This document shows, piece after piece, positions 53,103 to 60,508 of a DNA stretch of 64,000 bases. Both the position numbers and the translations under genes were made by a program. How positions within the stretch are numbered: position 1 is the first letter of the stretch; each line of letters opens with the position of its first letter. The stretch comes from Shinella zoogloeoides (GTDB lineage Bacteria; Pseudomonadota; Alphaproteobacteria; Rhizobiales; Rhizobiaceae): contig NZ_CP086610.1 of assembly GCF_020883495.1 (NCBI RefSeq), positions 2,399,501-2,463,500 of the forward strand. The letters run 5' to 3'. Under the pieces are notes generated by a model. The model had not been told where the DNA came from. It ran no database searches and was given only the letters and a program-made list of their open reading frames with translations.

Positions 53103-54094
53103 GCGGGGTCTCCTGTGTTGGTGGGGATGGCCAAAGGGATGGCGTGCGTGACGCGGTAATCGCCGTCGGTCGTGAGCCCTTCGACGCGGGCGAGTTCGGC
53201 GAGCCGGCGCGCGGAGCCGCGGCCGGAGAGGACGGCAACGAGGTCGATGGTCTCGGCGATCAGGGCGCGCGGGACGGTGACGACGGCTTCCTGAATGAGT
53301 TGTTCGAGCCGGCGCAGCGCGCCGATGCCGGTTCCGGCGTGGATCGTGCCGATGCCGCCGGGATGGCCGGTCCCCCAGGCTTTGAGGAGGTCGAGCGCTT
53401 CAGAGCCGCGCACCTCGCCGATGGGAATGCGGTCGGGGCGTAGGCGCAGCGATGAGCGGACGAGATCGGAGAGCGTGACGACGCCTTCCTTCGTCCGCAT
53501 GGAAACGAGATTGGGTGCGCAGCACTGCAGCTCGCGAGTGTCCTCGATGATGACGACGCGATCGGCCGTCTTCGCCACCTCGGCGAGCAGCGCATTGGTC
53601 AGCGTGGTCTTGCCGGTGCTCGTGCCGCCCGCGACGAGGATGTTGGCTCGCGCCGCCACGGCTTCGCGCAGCGTCGCGGCCTGATCGGCGGTCATGATGC
53701 CGGCGGCCACATAGTCCGCGAGGGTGAAGATGGCGACGGCGGGCTTGCGGATGGCGAAAGCAGGTGCCGCGACGACGGGAGGAAGAAGCCCTTCAAACCG
53801 CTCGCCGGTTTCCGGCAATTCGGCCGAGACGCGCGGGGATCGGGCGTGAACCTCTGCGCCGACATGATGGGCGACCAGGCGCACGATGCGCTCGCCATCG
53901 GCAGGCGACAGGATTTCGCCGGTGTTGGACAGTCCTTCGGAGAGCCTATCAATCCAGATACGGCCATCCGGGTTGAGCATCACTTCGACGACGGCCGGCT
54001 CTTCCAGAAACCGCGAAATCGCCGGACCCAGCGCTGTGCGCAGCATCCGCGCGCCGCGTGCGATGGCTTCCGGTTTTTGATGGCTGGTCGTCAT
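53099..54094 (-). CDS. trbB: TrbB/VirB11-family transfer ATPase
   Basis: 331-residue hexameric secretion ATPase. N-terminal domain '[30 protein letters not shown]', linker '[17 protein letters not shown]', Walker A '[20 protein letters not shown]' near residue 155, Asp box '[17 protein letters not shown]', Walker B-type '[36 protein letters not shown]' with the His box. First gene of the trbBCDEJKLFGI operon, no overlap upstream, so the main promoter is probably in 54095-54235. Confidence 0.96.
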   Translation of the reverse strand: MTTSHQKPEAIARGARMLRTALGPAISRFLEEPAVVEVMLNPDGRIWIDRLSEGLSNTGEILSPADGERIVRLVAHHVGAEVHARSPRVSAELPETGERFEGLLPPVVAAPAFAIRKPAVAIFTLADYVAAGIMTADQAATLREAVAARANILVAGGTSTGKTTLTNALLAEVAKTADRVVIIEDTRELQCCAPNLVSMRTKEGVVTLSDLVRSSLRLRPDRIPIGEVRGSEALDLLKAWGTGHPGGIGTIHAGTGIGALRRLEQLIQEAVVTVPRALIAETIDLVAVLSGRGSARRLAELARVEGLTTDGDYRVTHAIPLAIPTNTGDPA

Positions 54095-54212
54095 ATCCGC
54101 CCCGTTTCTTCACGAGGCGCAACAGACAGTCCCCGGATCGGGGTCGATTAAAAGAGCCTGAAATCAGGCCGGTTCAACAAGTATCGAAGGCCGTGCGGAG
54201 ATCGGCGGCCAT

Positions 54213-54230
54213 CGGCGGCGAATAGGATGG
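54213..54230. repeat. 18-bp direct repeat CGGCGGCGAATAGGATGG, copy 1
   Basis: Identical to 56790-56807. Copy 1 lies 6 bp beyond the stop of the CopG-like gene; copy 2 lies 8 bp beyond the stop of the DUF2285-type gene, in the same orientation relative to each. Function unknown. Confidence 0.6.
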
Positions 54231-54235
54231 ATCGA

Positions 54236-54700
54236 CTATTCGAGCGCAGCGCCATTCGTCTCCGGCTGAGCTGGTACGGGAGCCTCCGGGGGCGACTCGA
54301 CATCGCGCGAAAGCTCCTTGAGGAACCTGTCTCCCGTCGCCAAACGCTTGCCGAGTGCCTGCATGAAGCCCTCGAAACGCTCCAGGCCCTTCGCCCGGCC
54401 AGAGGCTTGTACGGCCTCGGGCAAGACCGGCGTGAAGGTGAGCCAATAGCGGACGAACAGCGACACGGCTTCGCCGAGCACGGCGAGGTCTTCATCAAGC
54501 CCGTCGATCTGGCGGCCGAGCTTGTCGAGCCGGCGCGACATCGCGGCTTCCAGCTTCTCGCTGGTATCGCCGGAGAGGAAGGACGCGACGGCGGCTTCGA
54601 CAATGGCGGATTTGGAAACTTTGCGACGCATCGCCAGCGCGTCGAGCTGCTTGAGCAAAGCCGGGTCGAAATAGACGTTCATGCGAGTGCGGGTCGTCAT
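54236..54700 (-). CDS. CopG-like ribbon-helix-helix protein of the transfer region
   Basis: 154 residues from ATG 54700 (TGAGGA upstream). N-terminal RHH 'RTRMNVYFDPALLKQLDALAMRRKVSKSAIVEAAVASFL' (residues 3-41), then a helical part 'EAAMSRRLDKLGRQIDGLDEDLAVLGEAVSLFVRYWLTFTPVLPEAVQASGRAKGLERFEGFMQALGKRLATGDRFLKEL'. It lies between traG and trbB, the usual place of this regulator in Trb-type elements. Probably binds DNA to control traG/trb expression or assists DNA processing. Confidence 0.85.
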   Translation of the reverse strand: MTTRTRMNVYFDPALLKQLDALAMRRKVSKSAIVEAAVASFLSGDTSEKLEAAMSRRLDKLGRQIDGLDEDLAVLGEAVSLFVRYWLTFTPVLPEAVQASGRAKGLERFEGFMQALGKRLATGDRFLKELSRDVESPPEAPVPAQPETNGAALE

Positions 54701-54710
54701 GACGTGGTCC

Positions 54711-56690
54711 TCAAAGCTCAATGCCGTCGCCGGGGTCTAGGGATGCCTGCCGGGCAACATTGCGCATCCGGGCGCGCATGGCGTCGGCCTTGGCGGCGTC
54801 GACATCGGGGTCGTCGTCCAGAAGCTCGAATTCCTGTGCCGGCGACGGCGGCGGCGCGACGATTTCCTCATGCTCGGGCAATTCCGGCTCGCGGCGGATG
54901 CCGGCATTGGCCGGATCGCCGTCGCCCGCGCCAGCGGCGCTCACGGACGATCCCGCCGCCGCGACGATGCGGCCGGACCAGTCATCCGACGATGCCGGAA
55001 CCACAACCGCCGCCAATGCTGGCGGCGTGATGATGCGCTCCTGCAAGCGCCTGTCCTCGAAATAGCGGGCCTTGGTGGCGCGGATTGGCGGCGTACCCGC
55101 GACCATGACGATTTCCTCGGACGGCGGGAGCTGCATGATCTCGCCGGGGGTCAGCAGCGGCCGGGCGGTTTCCTGCCGCGAGACCATGAGATGGCCGAGC
55201 CAGGGCGCGAGCCGGTGGCCGGCATAGTTGGTGGAATCGCGCAGCTCGGTCGCCGTGCCGAGCGCATCGGATACGCGCTTGGCGGTGCGCTCGTCGTTGG
55301 TCGCGAAGCTCACGCGGACGTGGCAGTTGTCGAGAATGGAATTGTTCTGGCCGTAGGCACGCTCGATCTGGTTGAGGCTCTGCGCGATCAGGAAGCCCTT
55401 GATACCGTAGCCGGCCATGAAGGCGAGCGCGGATTCAAAGAAGTCGAGCCGGCCGAGCGCAGGAAACTCATCGAGCATCAGGAGCAGGCGGTGGCGCTTC
55501 GTCGTCGCGGTCAGCTCCTCGGTCAGCCGGCGGCCGATCTGGTTGAGGATGAGGCGGATCAGCGGCTTGGTGCGGTTGATGTCGGACGGCGGCACGACGA
55601 GGTAGAGGCTGACCGCTTTCTTGCCGCCGACAAGATCGGCAATGCGCCAATCGCAGCGCGCGGTGACACGGGCCACAACGGGATCGCGGTAGAGGCCGAG
55701 AAACGACATGGCGGTCGACAGCACGCCGGAGCGTTCGTTGTCGGATTTGTTCAGCAGCTCGCGGGCGGACGATGCGATGACGGGATGCACGCCGGCTTCG
55801 CCCAGATGCGGCGTGTCCATCATCGCGCGCAAGGTGGCTTCGACCGGGCGGCGGGGATCGGAGAGGAAGTTGGCGACGCCCGCCAGCGTCTTGTCCTTCT
55901 CGGCGTAGAGGACATGCAGGATCGCGCCGACAAGGAGCGAATGGCTGGTCTTTTCCCAGTGGTTCCTCTTGTCCAAGCTCCCTTCGGGGTCGACCAGGAT
56001 GTCGGCGATGTTCTGAACGTCGCGGACTTCCCACTCGCCCTGGCGGACTTCGAGCAGAGGATTATAGGCCGACGACTGCACGTTGGTCGGATCGAACAGC
56101 AGGACACGACCATGCTTCGCCCGGAAGCCCGCCGTCAGCGTCCAGTTCTCGCCCTTGATGTCGTGGACGATGCAGCTTCCCGGCCAGGTCAGCAGCGTCG
56201 GCACCACGAGGCCAACACCCTTGCCAGAGCGGGTCGGCGCGAAGCACAAGACATGCTCGGGGCCGTCATGACGAAGATAGTCGCGTTCGTAGCGGCCGAG
56301 CACGACGCCATCGGGACCGAGCAGGCCAGCGGAGCGGATTTCCTTGTCCTCGGCCCATCGTGCCGAACCATAGGTCGCGACATTTCGGGCTTCGCGCGAG
56401 CGAATGATCGACATCATGATCGCTGCGACGATGGCGAGGAAGCCGCCGGACACGGCGATGATGCCGCCCTCGGTGAAGATCCCGGGCGCATAGGCATCGA
56501 AGGAGAACCACCACCATAAGAAGGCCGCCGGATAATAGATCGGCCAGCCCGCCAGCTCGAACCATTGGGTGCCAAGCTGCGCCTGAAAGCCGAGCCGCCA
56601 TGCGGTCCATTGGGTCGCCGCCCAGATCATCACGAACACGATGGTCAGGACGACGGCAATCTGACCCCAGAGAATTCGGCCTCCACGCAT
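54711..56690 (-). CDS. traG: TraG/VirD4-family conjugative coupling protein
   Basis: 659 residues. Two N-terminal membrane helices ('WGQIAVVLTIVFVMIWAA', 'IIAVSGGFLAIVAAIMM'), then 'GSARWAEDKEIRSAGLLGPDGVVLGRYERDYLRHDGPEHVLCFAPTRSGKGVGLVVPTLL' with Walker A near residue 157, Walker B 'LLLMLDEFPALGRLDFFESALAFMAGYGIKGFLIAQSLNQIERAYGQNNSILDNCHVRVSFATND' near 410. Links the relaxosome to the TrbBCDEJLFGI channel. The last ~90 residues are an acidic, low-complexity tail. ATG 56690 is used; a TTG 18 bases upstream is in frame. Confidence 0.96.
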   Translation of the reverse strand: MRGGRILWGQIAVVLTIVFVMIWAATQWTAWRLGFQAQLGTQWFELAGWPIYYPAAFLWWWFSFDAYAPGIFTEGGIIAVSGGFLAIVAAIMMSIIRSREARNVATYGSARWAEDKEIRSAGLLGPDGVVLGRYERDYLRHDGPEHVLCFAPTRSGKGVGLVVPTLLTWPGSCIVHDIKGENWTLTAGFRAKHGRVLLFDPTNVQSSAYNPLLEVRQGEWEVRDVQNIADILVDPEGSLDKRNHWEKTSHSLLVGAILHVLYAEKDKTLAGVANFLSDPRRPVEATLRAMMDTPHLGEAGVHPVIASSARELLNKSDNERSGVLSTAMSFLGLYRDPVVARVTARCDWRIADLVGGKKAVSLYLVVPPSDINRTKPLIRLILNQIGRRLTEELTATTKRHRLLLMLDEFPALGRLDFFESALAFMAGYGIKGFLIAQSLNQIERAYGQNNSILDNCHVRVSFATNDERTAKRVSDALGTATELRDSTNYAGHRLAPWLGHLMVSRQETARPLLTPGEIMQLPPSEEIVMVAGTPPIRATKARYFEDRRLQERIITPPALAAVVVPASSDDWSGRIVAAAGSSVSAAGAGDGDPANAGIRREPELPEHEEIVAPPPSPAQEFELLDDDPDVDAAKADAMRARMRNVARQASLDPGDGIEL

Positions 56691-56789
56691 ACACGCTCCA
56701 ATCGGCAAAAATGTCGGAGCCGATCAGAGAATGGGGGATTTCGGGAGGTGCAACAGCCAAGATCAGGCTGGCGGGCCGCCGGCTAGAAA

Positions 56790-56807
56790 CGGCGGCGAAT
56801 AGGATGG
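56790..56807. repeat. 18-bp direct repeat CGGCGGCGAATAGGATGG, copy 2
   Basis: Identical to 54213-54230; located in the 124-bp gap between traG and the DUF2285-type gene. Nothing else recognisable in that gap. Confidence 0.6.
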
Positions 56808-56814
56808 TTCCGTG

Positions 56815-57117
56815 TCAGTGCAGGCCCTTGCGCTGTTCCTCTTCGGCGGCCTGTTCGAGAATGCGGCGATAGCCGGTGTGGGTCATCCATTGCGCGCGGG
56901 CCAGATGGCTCGACCAGCATCGGCGGGTGCGGGCCTCGTCGTTGGCGGGATCGCGGTGAAGGACGATCTGCGCCACTTCCCTCCAGTCCGCACCATCGGC
57001 CTCGGCGTCGAGCAGGCGCATATAGGTGACGAAATGCGCCTCGTCGTAGAGCGTGATGTCCGGGCCGGTCGGCGCTTCATCTTCAACGTCGGGGTCAAGT
57101 TCTGGCTGAACGCGCAT
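56815..57117 (-). CDS. DUF2285-type small protein of the element
   Basis: 100 residues from ATG 57117, preceded by AAAGGA. 'MRVQPELDPDVEDEAPTGPDITLYDEAHFVTYMRLLDAEADGADWREVAQIVLHRDPANDEARTRRCWSSHLARAQWMTHTGYRRIL' matches the family of small ICE proteins annotated as DUF2285/DNA-binding, with the 'TYDEAHF..Y.RLLDAEADGA.W..V..IVL..DP..D..RA...W.SHLARA.WM...GYR.LL' pattern. Divergent from the XRE gene across two operator-like palindromes. Likely a regulatory or DNA-processing accessory of transfer. Confidence 0.75.
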   Translation of the reverse strand: MRVQPELDPDVEDEAPTGPDITLYDEAHFVTYMRLLDAEADGADWREVAQIVLHRDPANDEARTRRCWSSHLARAQWMTHTGYRRILEQAAEEEQRKGLH

Positions 57118-57202
57118 GATGCCATCCTTTCCGGCCGGGCGCGGTGCATACATACGACGTGCAGCGCCAACAATATTGCCGGATAGCAGTATAGCATACG
57201 AA

Positions 57203-57236
57203 TAGGAACGATCGTTCCTAGAATGATCGTTCCTAT
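57203..57236. promoter_or_regulatory. Two palindromic operators between the DUF2285-type gene and the XRE regulator
   Basis: TAGGAACGATCGTTCCTA (57203-57220) is an 18-bp perfect palindrome. A second, imperfect site AGAATGATCGTTCCTA follows at once, so GATCGTTCCTA is directly repeated with 15-bp spacing. This is the typical layout for a phage-repressor-like XRE protein controlling divergent promoters. Confidence 0.8.
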
Positions 57237-57254
57237 GCTGGTTCCGCTGTCCCC

Positions 57255-57476
57255 ATGGATCTCAAGGAGGTCATGGCGAGGAATCTGCGTCGGATACGTC
57301 ATGCAAAAAAACTTACGCAGGAAGAGCTGGCCGACCGCGCGAGCCTGAGTATGCGTTATGTCGGCGCAATCGAACGCGGCGACGTGTCCGCCAGCGTCAC
57401 CGTGCTTGGTCAGATTGCTGAAGCTCTTGAGGTCGATCCCGCCGAATTGCTCCAGCGATCAACTGGCGGCGATTGA
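57255..57476 (+). CDS. XRE-family helix-turn-helix regulator
   Basis: 73 residues, a bare HTH_3 domain: 'VMARNLRRIRHAKKLTQEELADRASLSMRYVGAIERGDVSASVTVLGQIAEALEVDPAELLQRS'. The helices Q-E-E-L-A and M-R-Y-V-G-A-I-E-R-G are the recognition unit. Elements of this type use such a protein to hold transfer genes off. The twin palindromes 20-50 bp upstream are its probable binding sites. Its last 18 bp overlap the end of the convergent LysR gene. Confidence 0.9.
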   Translation: MDLKEVMARNLRRIRHAKKLTQEELADRASLSMRYVGAIERGDVSASVTVLGQIAEALEVDPAELLQRSTGGD

Positions 57477-58418
57477 ACGCCCCATCTTTCCGGCCAGGTC
57501 GAGCAGGTTTCGGAGTGTGGCGCCCTGATTATATGGCGACCAGACTGCAGAGAACGGGACTGGTTCCGGCTCGTCGTGAAACGGCCGGAAAGTGACGCCG
57601 GGGATGTCGATCAACCCCGCCGCCTCACCGGCGATGGACACGCCGAAGCCCTGCGCGATCATCTGCATCAGCGTGCAACGCTCAACATCGCAGCGCATGA
57701 TAGCGGGTGCATCCAACCAACGTCCGGCCATGCGCAGGAGTATGTGTTCATAGGCTTGTGGTCCGGTACCGCTGTGCCGGACGATGAAGGACTCTTCCGC
57801 CAGATCGTCCCAAGCTACGCTTTCTCTCTCGGCGAGCGCATGATTGGCAGGCAGGACAGCGACCAGCGGCTCGTGCCAGATACGGCGTGAATGGCAATCT
57901 GGAAGATCGGGAGCCCCGGCGACGAAGGCGATGTCGAGCTGATCGGCGCGAAGCTGAACGATGATGTCGCGCGCGGTGCCCTCGCTGATCTCGATGGTGA
58001 CGTGCGGATGCTCCTTACGATAACGCATGAGGAGATGGTCAAGGAAGCTGCCGGGCGTTAGGGCATAGACGCCAACGCGCATGCAGCCGAGATCACCGCG
58101 GGCAAAAGCCCCAGCGGTTTTTACGGCATGTTCGAGCCGGTCGACCCCCGCGGCCACACCTTCGACGAAATGCCGCCCGGCCTCGGTCAGTCGGACTCCG
58201 CGCGCGTGGCGCTCGAACAATCGAATGCCCAGGTCTTCTTCGAGCGTCTTGATGCGTTCGCTCACACTAGAGGCGCTGACGCCGAGATAGTTCGCGGCAT
58301 GACGGAAGTTCAGATATTCGGCGACGGCAAGAGTCTGGATCAGCGAGACCATGGGTATGCGCGCGCCGAGCCGTGAGGGCGACTGCCAGGTTTCGGAGAA
58401 TTTCTGGAGACGCCGCAT
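57459..58418 (-). CDS. LysR-family transcriptional regulator
   Basis: 319 residues; a second possible start (ATG 58352) gives the canonical LysR N-terminus MVSLIQTLAVAEYLNFRHAANYLGVSASSVSERIKTLEEDLGIRLFERHARGVRLTEAG. Effector domain with 'GCMRVGVYALTPGSFLDHLLMRYRKEHPHVTIEISEGTARDIIVQLRADQLDIAFVAG' and 'TLMQMIAQGFGVSIAGEAAGLIDIPGVTFRPF'. Cargo-type regulator, standing between the transfer functions and the ialB/sapC/globin set. Target not evident. Confidence 0.9.
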   Translation of the reverse strand: MRRLQKFSETWQSPSRLGARIPMVSLIQTLAVAEYLNFRHAANYLGVSASSVSERIKTLEEDLGIRLFERHARGVRLTEAGRHFVEGVAAGVDRLEHAVKTAGAFARGDLGCMRVGVYALTPGSFLDHLLMRYRKEHPHVTIEISEGTARDIIVQLRADQLDIAFVAGAPDLPDCHSRRIWHEPLVAVLPANHALAERESVAWDDLAEESFIVRHSGTGPQAYEHILLRMAGRWLDAPAIMRCDVERCTLMQMIAQGFGVSIAGEAAGLIDIPGVTFRPFHDEPEPVPFSAVWSPYNQGATLRNLLDLAGKMGRSIAAS

Positions 58419-58510
58419 CGTCGGACTATCCGAAGGGTCGGCTGAAACCTCCGTCGCGCGCGCCGATGCAATGCGCGACGGACAAGCCGTCCTTGTGAGC
58501 CGCCGAGGGT

Positions 58511-58532
58511 GAAGCGCCGTAAGCGGCGCTTC
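58511..58532 (-). terminator. Hairpin downstream of ialB
   Basis: GAAGCGCCG pairs with CGGCGCTTC (9 bp) around TAAG, 22 bp past the ialB-like stop. No U-run. Confidence 0.5.
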
Positions 58533-58553
58533 CTATGGTCAGTGCACCCCGCC

Positions 58554-59195
58554 TCAACGAGCGAGCGCCGCCACGCGATCAAGGGCCGTACCGAAGCCTT
58601 GCAGGGAGATGGAGAATGGCGTCGCTGCGCCTCCGTCGGCGGTTGCCTTGATCTTCAGGACGGCCCCGGCGCGCAATGCAACCAGGGTCGCCGCGTCAAA
58701 ATTGACGTTGACGATGCAGCCTCCCGGCACGCAGGTCCGGAAGCGCACTGGCTGCATTGCCGGCTTCTCGTCGATCTGGAAGGTGACGCCGGCATCGAGC
58801 GCCAGACCGAACGGAAGAACGAGCGTGCCGGTGACAGCGTTACCTGTCGGCGCGTTCAGCTCGATCGCCAGAACGCGCTGGCCGTTCTGCTGAACCTGGG
58901 CCTGTGACAGGACGCAGCTTTTGACGGTGCCTTGTTGTACGCAGGCGACGCGCCAGTCCTTATATGTCTCGTTGAGGGACGATGCGCCACCAGGCAATCC
59001 GCTCGTCGCTGCTCCGCCAGCTTGCGCCTGGGCCAGTTCGAAGCGTTGCGGAACAGGGTCGGCATTCGACGTCGTGAACAGCGTGTCCGTGCCGGATGAC
59101 GACTGCGCGCCGCTTGGTACGGCATAGGCTGCTACGGCCGCAGCAATCGCCGCGGCCGCAACTGTGGAAATGCCAAGTATCTTCTTGCTCATCAT
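58554..59195 (-). CDS. Invasion-associated locus B (IalB) family exported protein
   Basis: 213 residues. Signal peptide 'ILGISTVAAAAIAAAVAAYAVPSGA' before QSSSG. IalB domain: 'YKDWRVACVQQGTVKSCVLSQAQVQQNGQRVLAIELN', 'GTLVLPFGLALDAGVTFQIDEKPAMQPVRFRTCVPGGCIVNVNFDAATLVALRAGAVLKIKATADGGAATPFSISLQGFGTALDRV', with four cysteines placed as in Bartonella IalB. IalB helps Bartonella enter red cells; in environmental bacteria the role is unclear. Start overlaps the sapC stop (ATGA). Confidence 0.9.
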   Translation of the reverse strand: MMSKKILGISTVAAAAIAAAVAAYAVPSGAQSSSGTDTLFTTSNADPVPQRFELAQAQAGGAATSGLPGGASSLNETYKDWRVACVQQGTVKSCVLSQAQVQQNGQRVLAIELNAPTGNAVTGTLVLPFGLALDAGVTFQIDEKPAMQPVRFRTCVPGGCIVNVNFDAATLVALRAGAVLKIKATADGGAATPFSISLQGFGTALDRVAALAR

Positions 59196-59974
59196 GCGAG
59201 CGCCTTTCGTTCGTTCGCGCGCTGCGCATTGAGGTCGAGCAGGTTCTGGAAACTCTGCTGGGAGACGAGGTGAAGCCCGACGAGATCAAGCCAGCCTTTC
59301 GTGTGCCATTCGGCGACGGTCTTGGGCGGAAGAGCGCGGAACGCCTGTTCATCGACGGCATAAAAGCCATTCACCTGGTTCAGCGTGCCATCGGGAAGCC
59401 GGAACTCGGCGTGGTAGGGCGTGAGCAATTTGGCGGCAAGAAGCGCCTTTCCGAAGGCGATCGTGGCGGCATGATCTGTATGATAGGCGTGGCAGAACGC
59501 CATCGCCGCCTGTGCTGCGGCGGTGGCGTTCCCCACGGCATCGAACAGGCGCTCAGCCTCGGGGCGGTCCGCCACGGAGGCGACAAAGCGCTCCGAGCCC
59601 CGGTCGATGGCAAGCAGTTGCTGCGCCCTGTCCGGCGTCTCGGTGACGATGAAGGGATAGCGGCGGATATAGGCCGGAGCATAGCTGCCGGACCGCCAGG
59701 TTCCATCCCGCTCGATAAAGAGATTGGCGTCGCGACGAATGCCGACGAGCGCGATCGGGGTGGCCTGGTCGTCAATCGCGAAAACGATTGGGAAATGCCG
59801 TTGCGCGACGGCGAACTCACCGACGCACAGGGGAATGGCCACGGCCTCGCGGGCGAAGCCGAAATGGCTGGCCGGTGCGAGGCCAGCATCGCCGTGCTCC
59901 TCGAAACGGAGAAGCACCGGGTCCTTGTAGAAAAGCGGCAATGAGGGGGACTGATCCAAGATATGCATGTCCAT
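59192..59974 (-). CDS. SapC-family protein
   Basis: 260 residues, no signal peptide. 'PLFYKDPVLLRFEEHGDAGLAPASHFGFAREAVAIPLCVGEFAVAQRHFPIVFAIDDQATPIALVGIRRDANLFIERDGTWRSGSYAPAYIRRYPFIV' is the standard SapC (PF07277) start, and 'LGLVDLHLVSQQSF'-like end 'WLDLVGLHLVSQQSFQNLLDL' also fits. SapC genes were linked to S-layer/secretion in Campylobacter, and the protein is often near autotransporters or porins; its biochemical role is not known. Located between the globin and ialB genes in one direction. Confidence 0.88.
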   Translation of the reverse strand: MDMHILDQSPSLPLFYKDPVLLRFEEHGDAGLAPASHFGFAREAVAIPLCVGEFAVAQRHFPIVFAIDDQATPIALVGIRRDANLFIERDGTWRSGSYAPAYIRRYPFIVTETPDRAQQLLAIDRGSERFVASVADRPEAERLFDAVGNATAAAQAAMAFCHAYHTDHAATIAFGKALLAAKLLTPYHAEFRLPDGTLNQVNGFYAVDEQAFRALPPKTVAEWHTKGWLDLVGLHLVSQQSFQNLLDLNAQRANERKALA

Positions 59975-60078
59975 ATTAACGTGTTGAACTGATCGCTCGG
60001 TCTGGCCATGGAGCAATAAGCGCTCGGCGGCTCGAAGCGGGTCTGGCTGCCGGCGCGACGCGGCGCGCCGGCTTGCGG

Positions 60079-60498
60079 TCAAGGCAGGGCGTCTTCTTTC
60101 GCCGCTGCGATCATGACGCCGGAGAGAGCGCCATAGGCGTCCGTCCAGGCGCGTCTGACCTCGGGCGTGAAGGCGTCCCCGAGACCCTGGCGGAGCGTCC
60201 ATAAAAGCGTATCGCCGACTGCATCATAGTGGGCATCGACGACACCATAGTCGTTGTGCTTCCGGGCGAGTTGCTGGACGGCCGGCAATATTGTGTCGAG
60301 CCTGTCCAGGCCGTTGACGACAAGCGCGAGCATCTGGACGAGTTTTTTCGACTGCGGGCCGATGTCCTCCGCGAACATCGGCCGCACCGCAGGATAGGTC
60401 TCGAACAGGCGGGCGTAGAACGCCGCGCCCACCTGATCGGCAACCGGGACCAGCTTCTTGAAGCTGGCCTGTACGAGAGCGATGGTGTTTTCCTCCAT
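60079..60498 (-). CDS. Single-domain globin (bacterial haemoglobin-like)
   Basis: 139 residues with the globin fold: 'LVQASFKKLVPVADQVGAAFYARLFETYPAVRPMF' (helices A-C with the CD Phe), 'KLVQMLALVVNGLDRLDTILPAVQQLARKHNDYGVVDAHYDAVGDTLLWTLRQGLGDAFTPEVRRAWTDAYGALSGVMIAA'. The proximal His is in ARKHNDYGV (F8), and HYDAVGDTLLWTL is the typical G helix of flavohaemoglobin/Vitreoscilla globins. There is no reductase domain. Likely binds O2 or NO. It begins 10 bp after the autotransporter stop. Confidence 0.92.
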   Translation of the reverse strand: MEENTIALVQASFKKLVPVADQVGAAFYARLFETYPAVRPMFAEDIGPQSKKLVQMLALVVNGLDRLDTILPAVQQLARKHNDYGVVDAHYDAVGDTLLWTLRQGLGDAFTPEVRRAWTDAYGALSGVMIAAAKEDALP

Positions 60499-60508
60499 GC
60501 GCGCGCCC

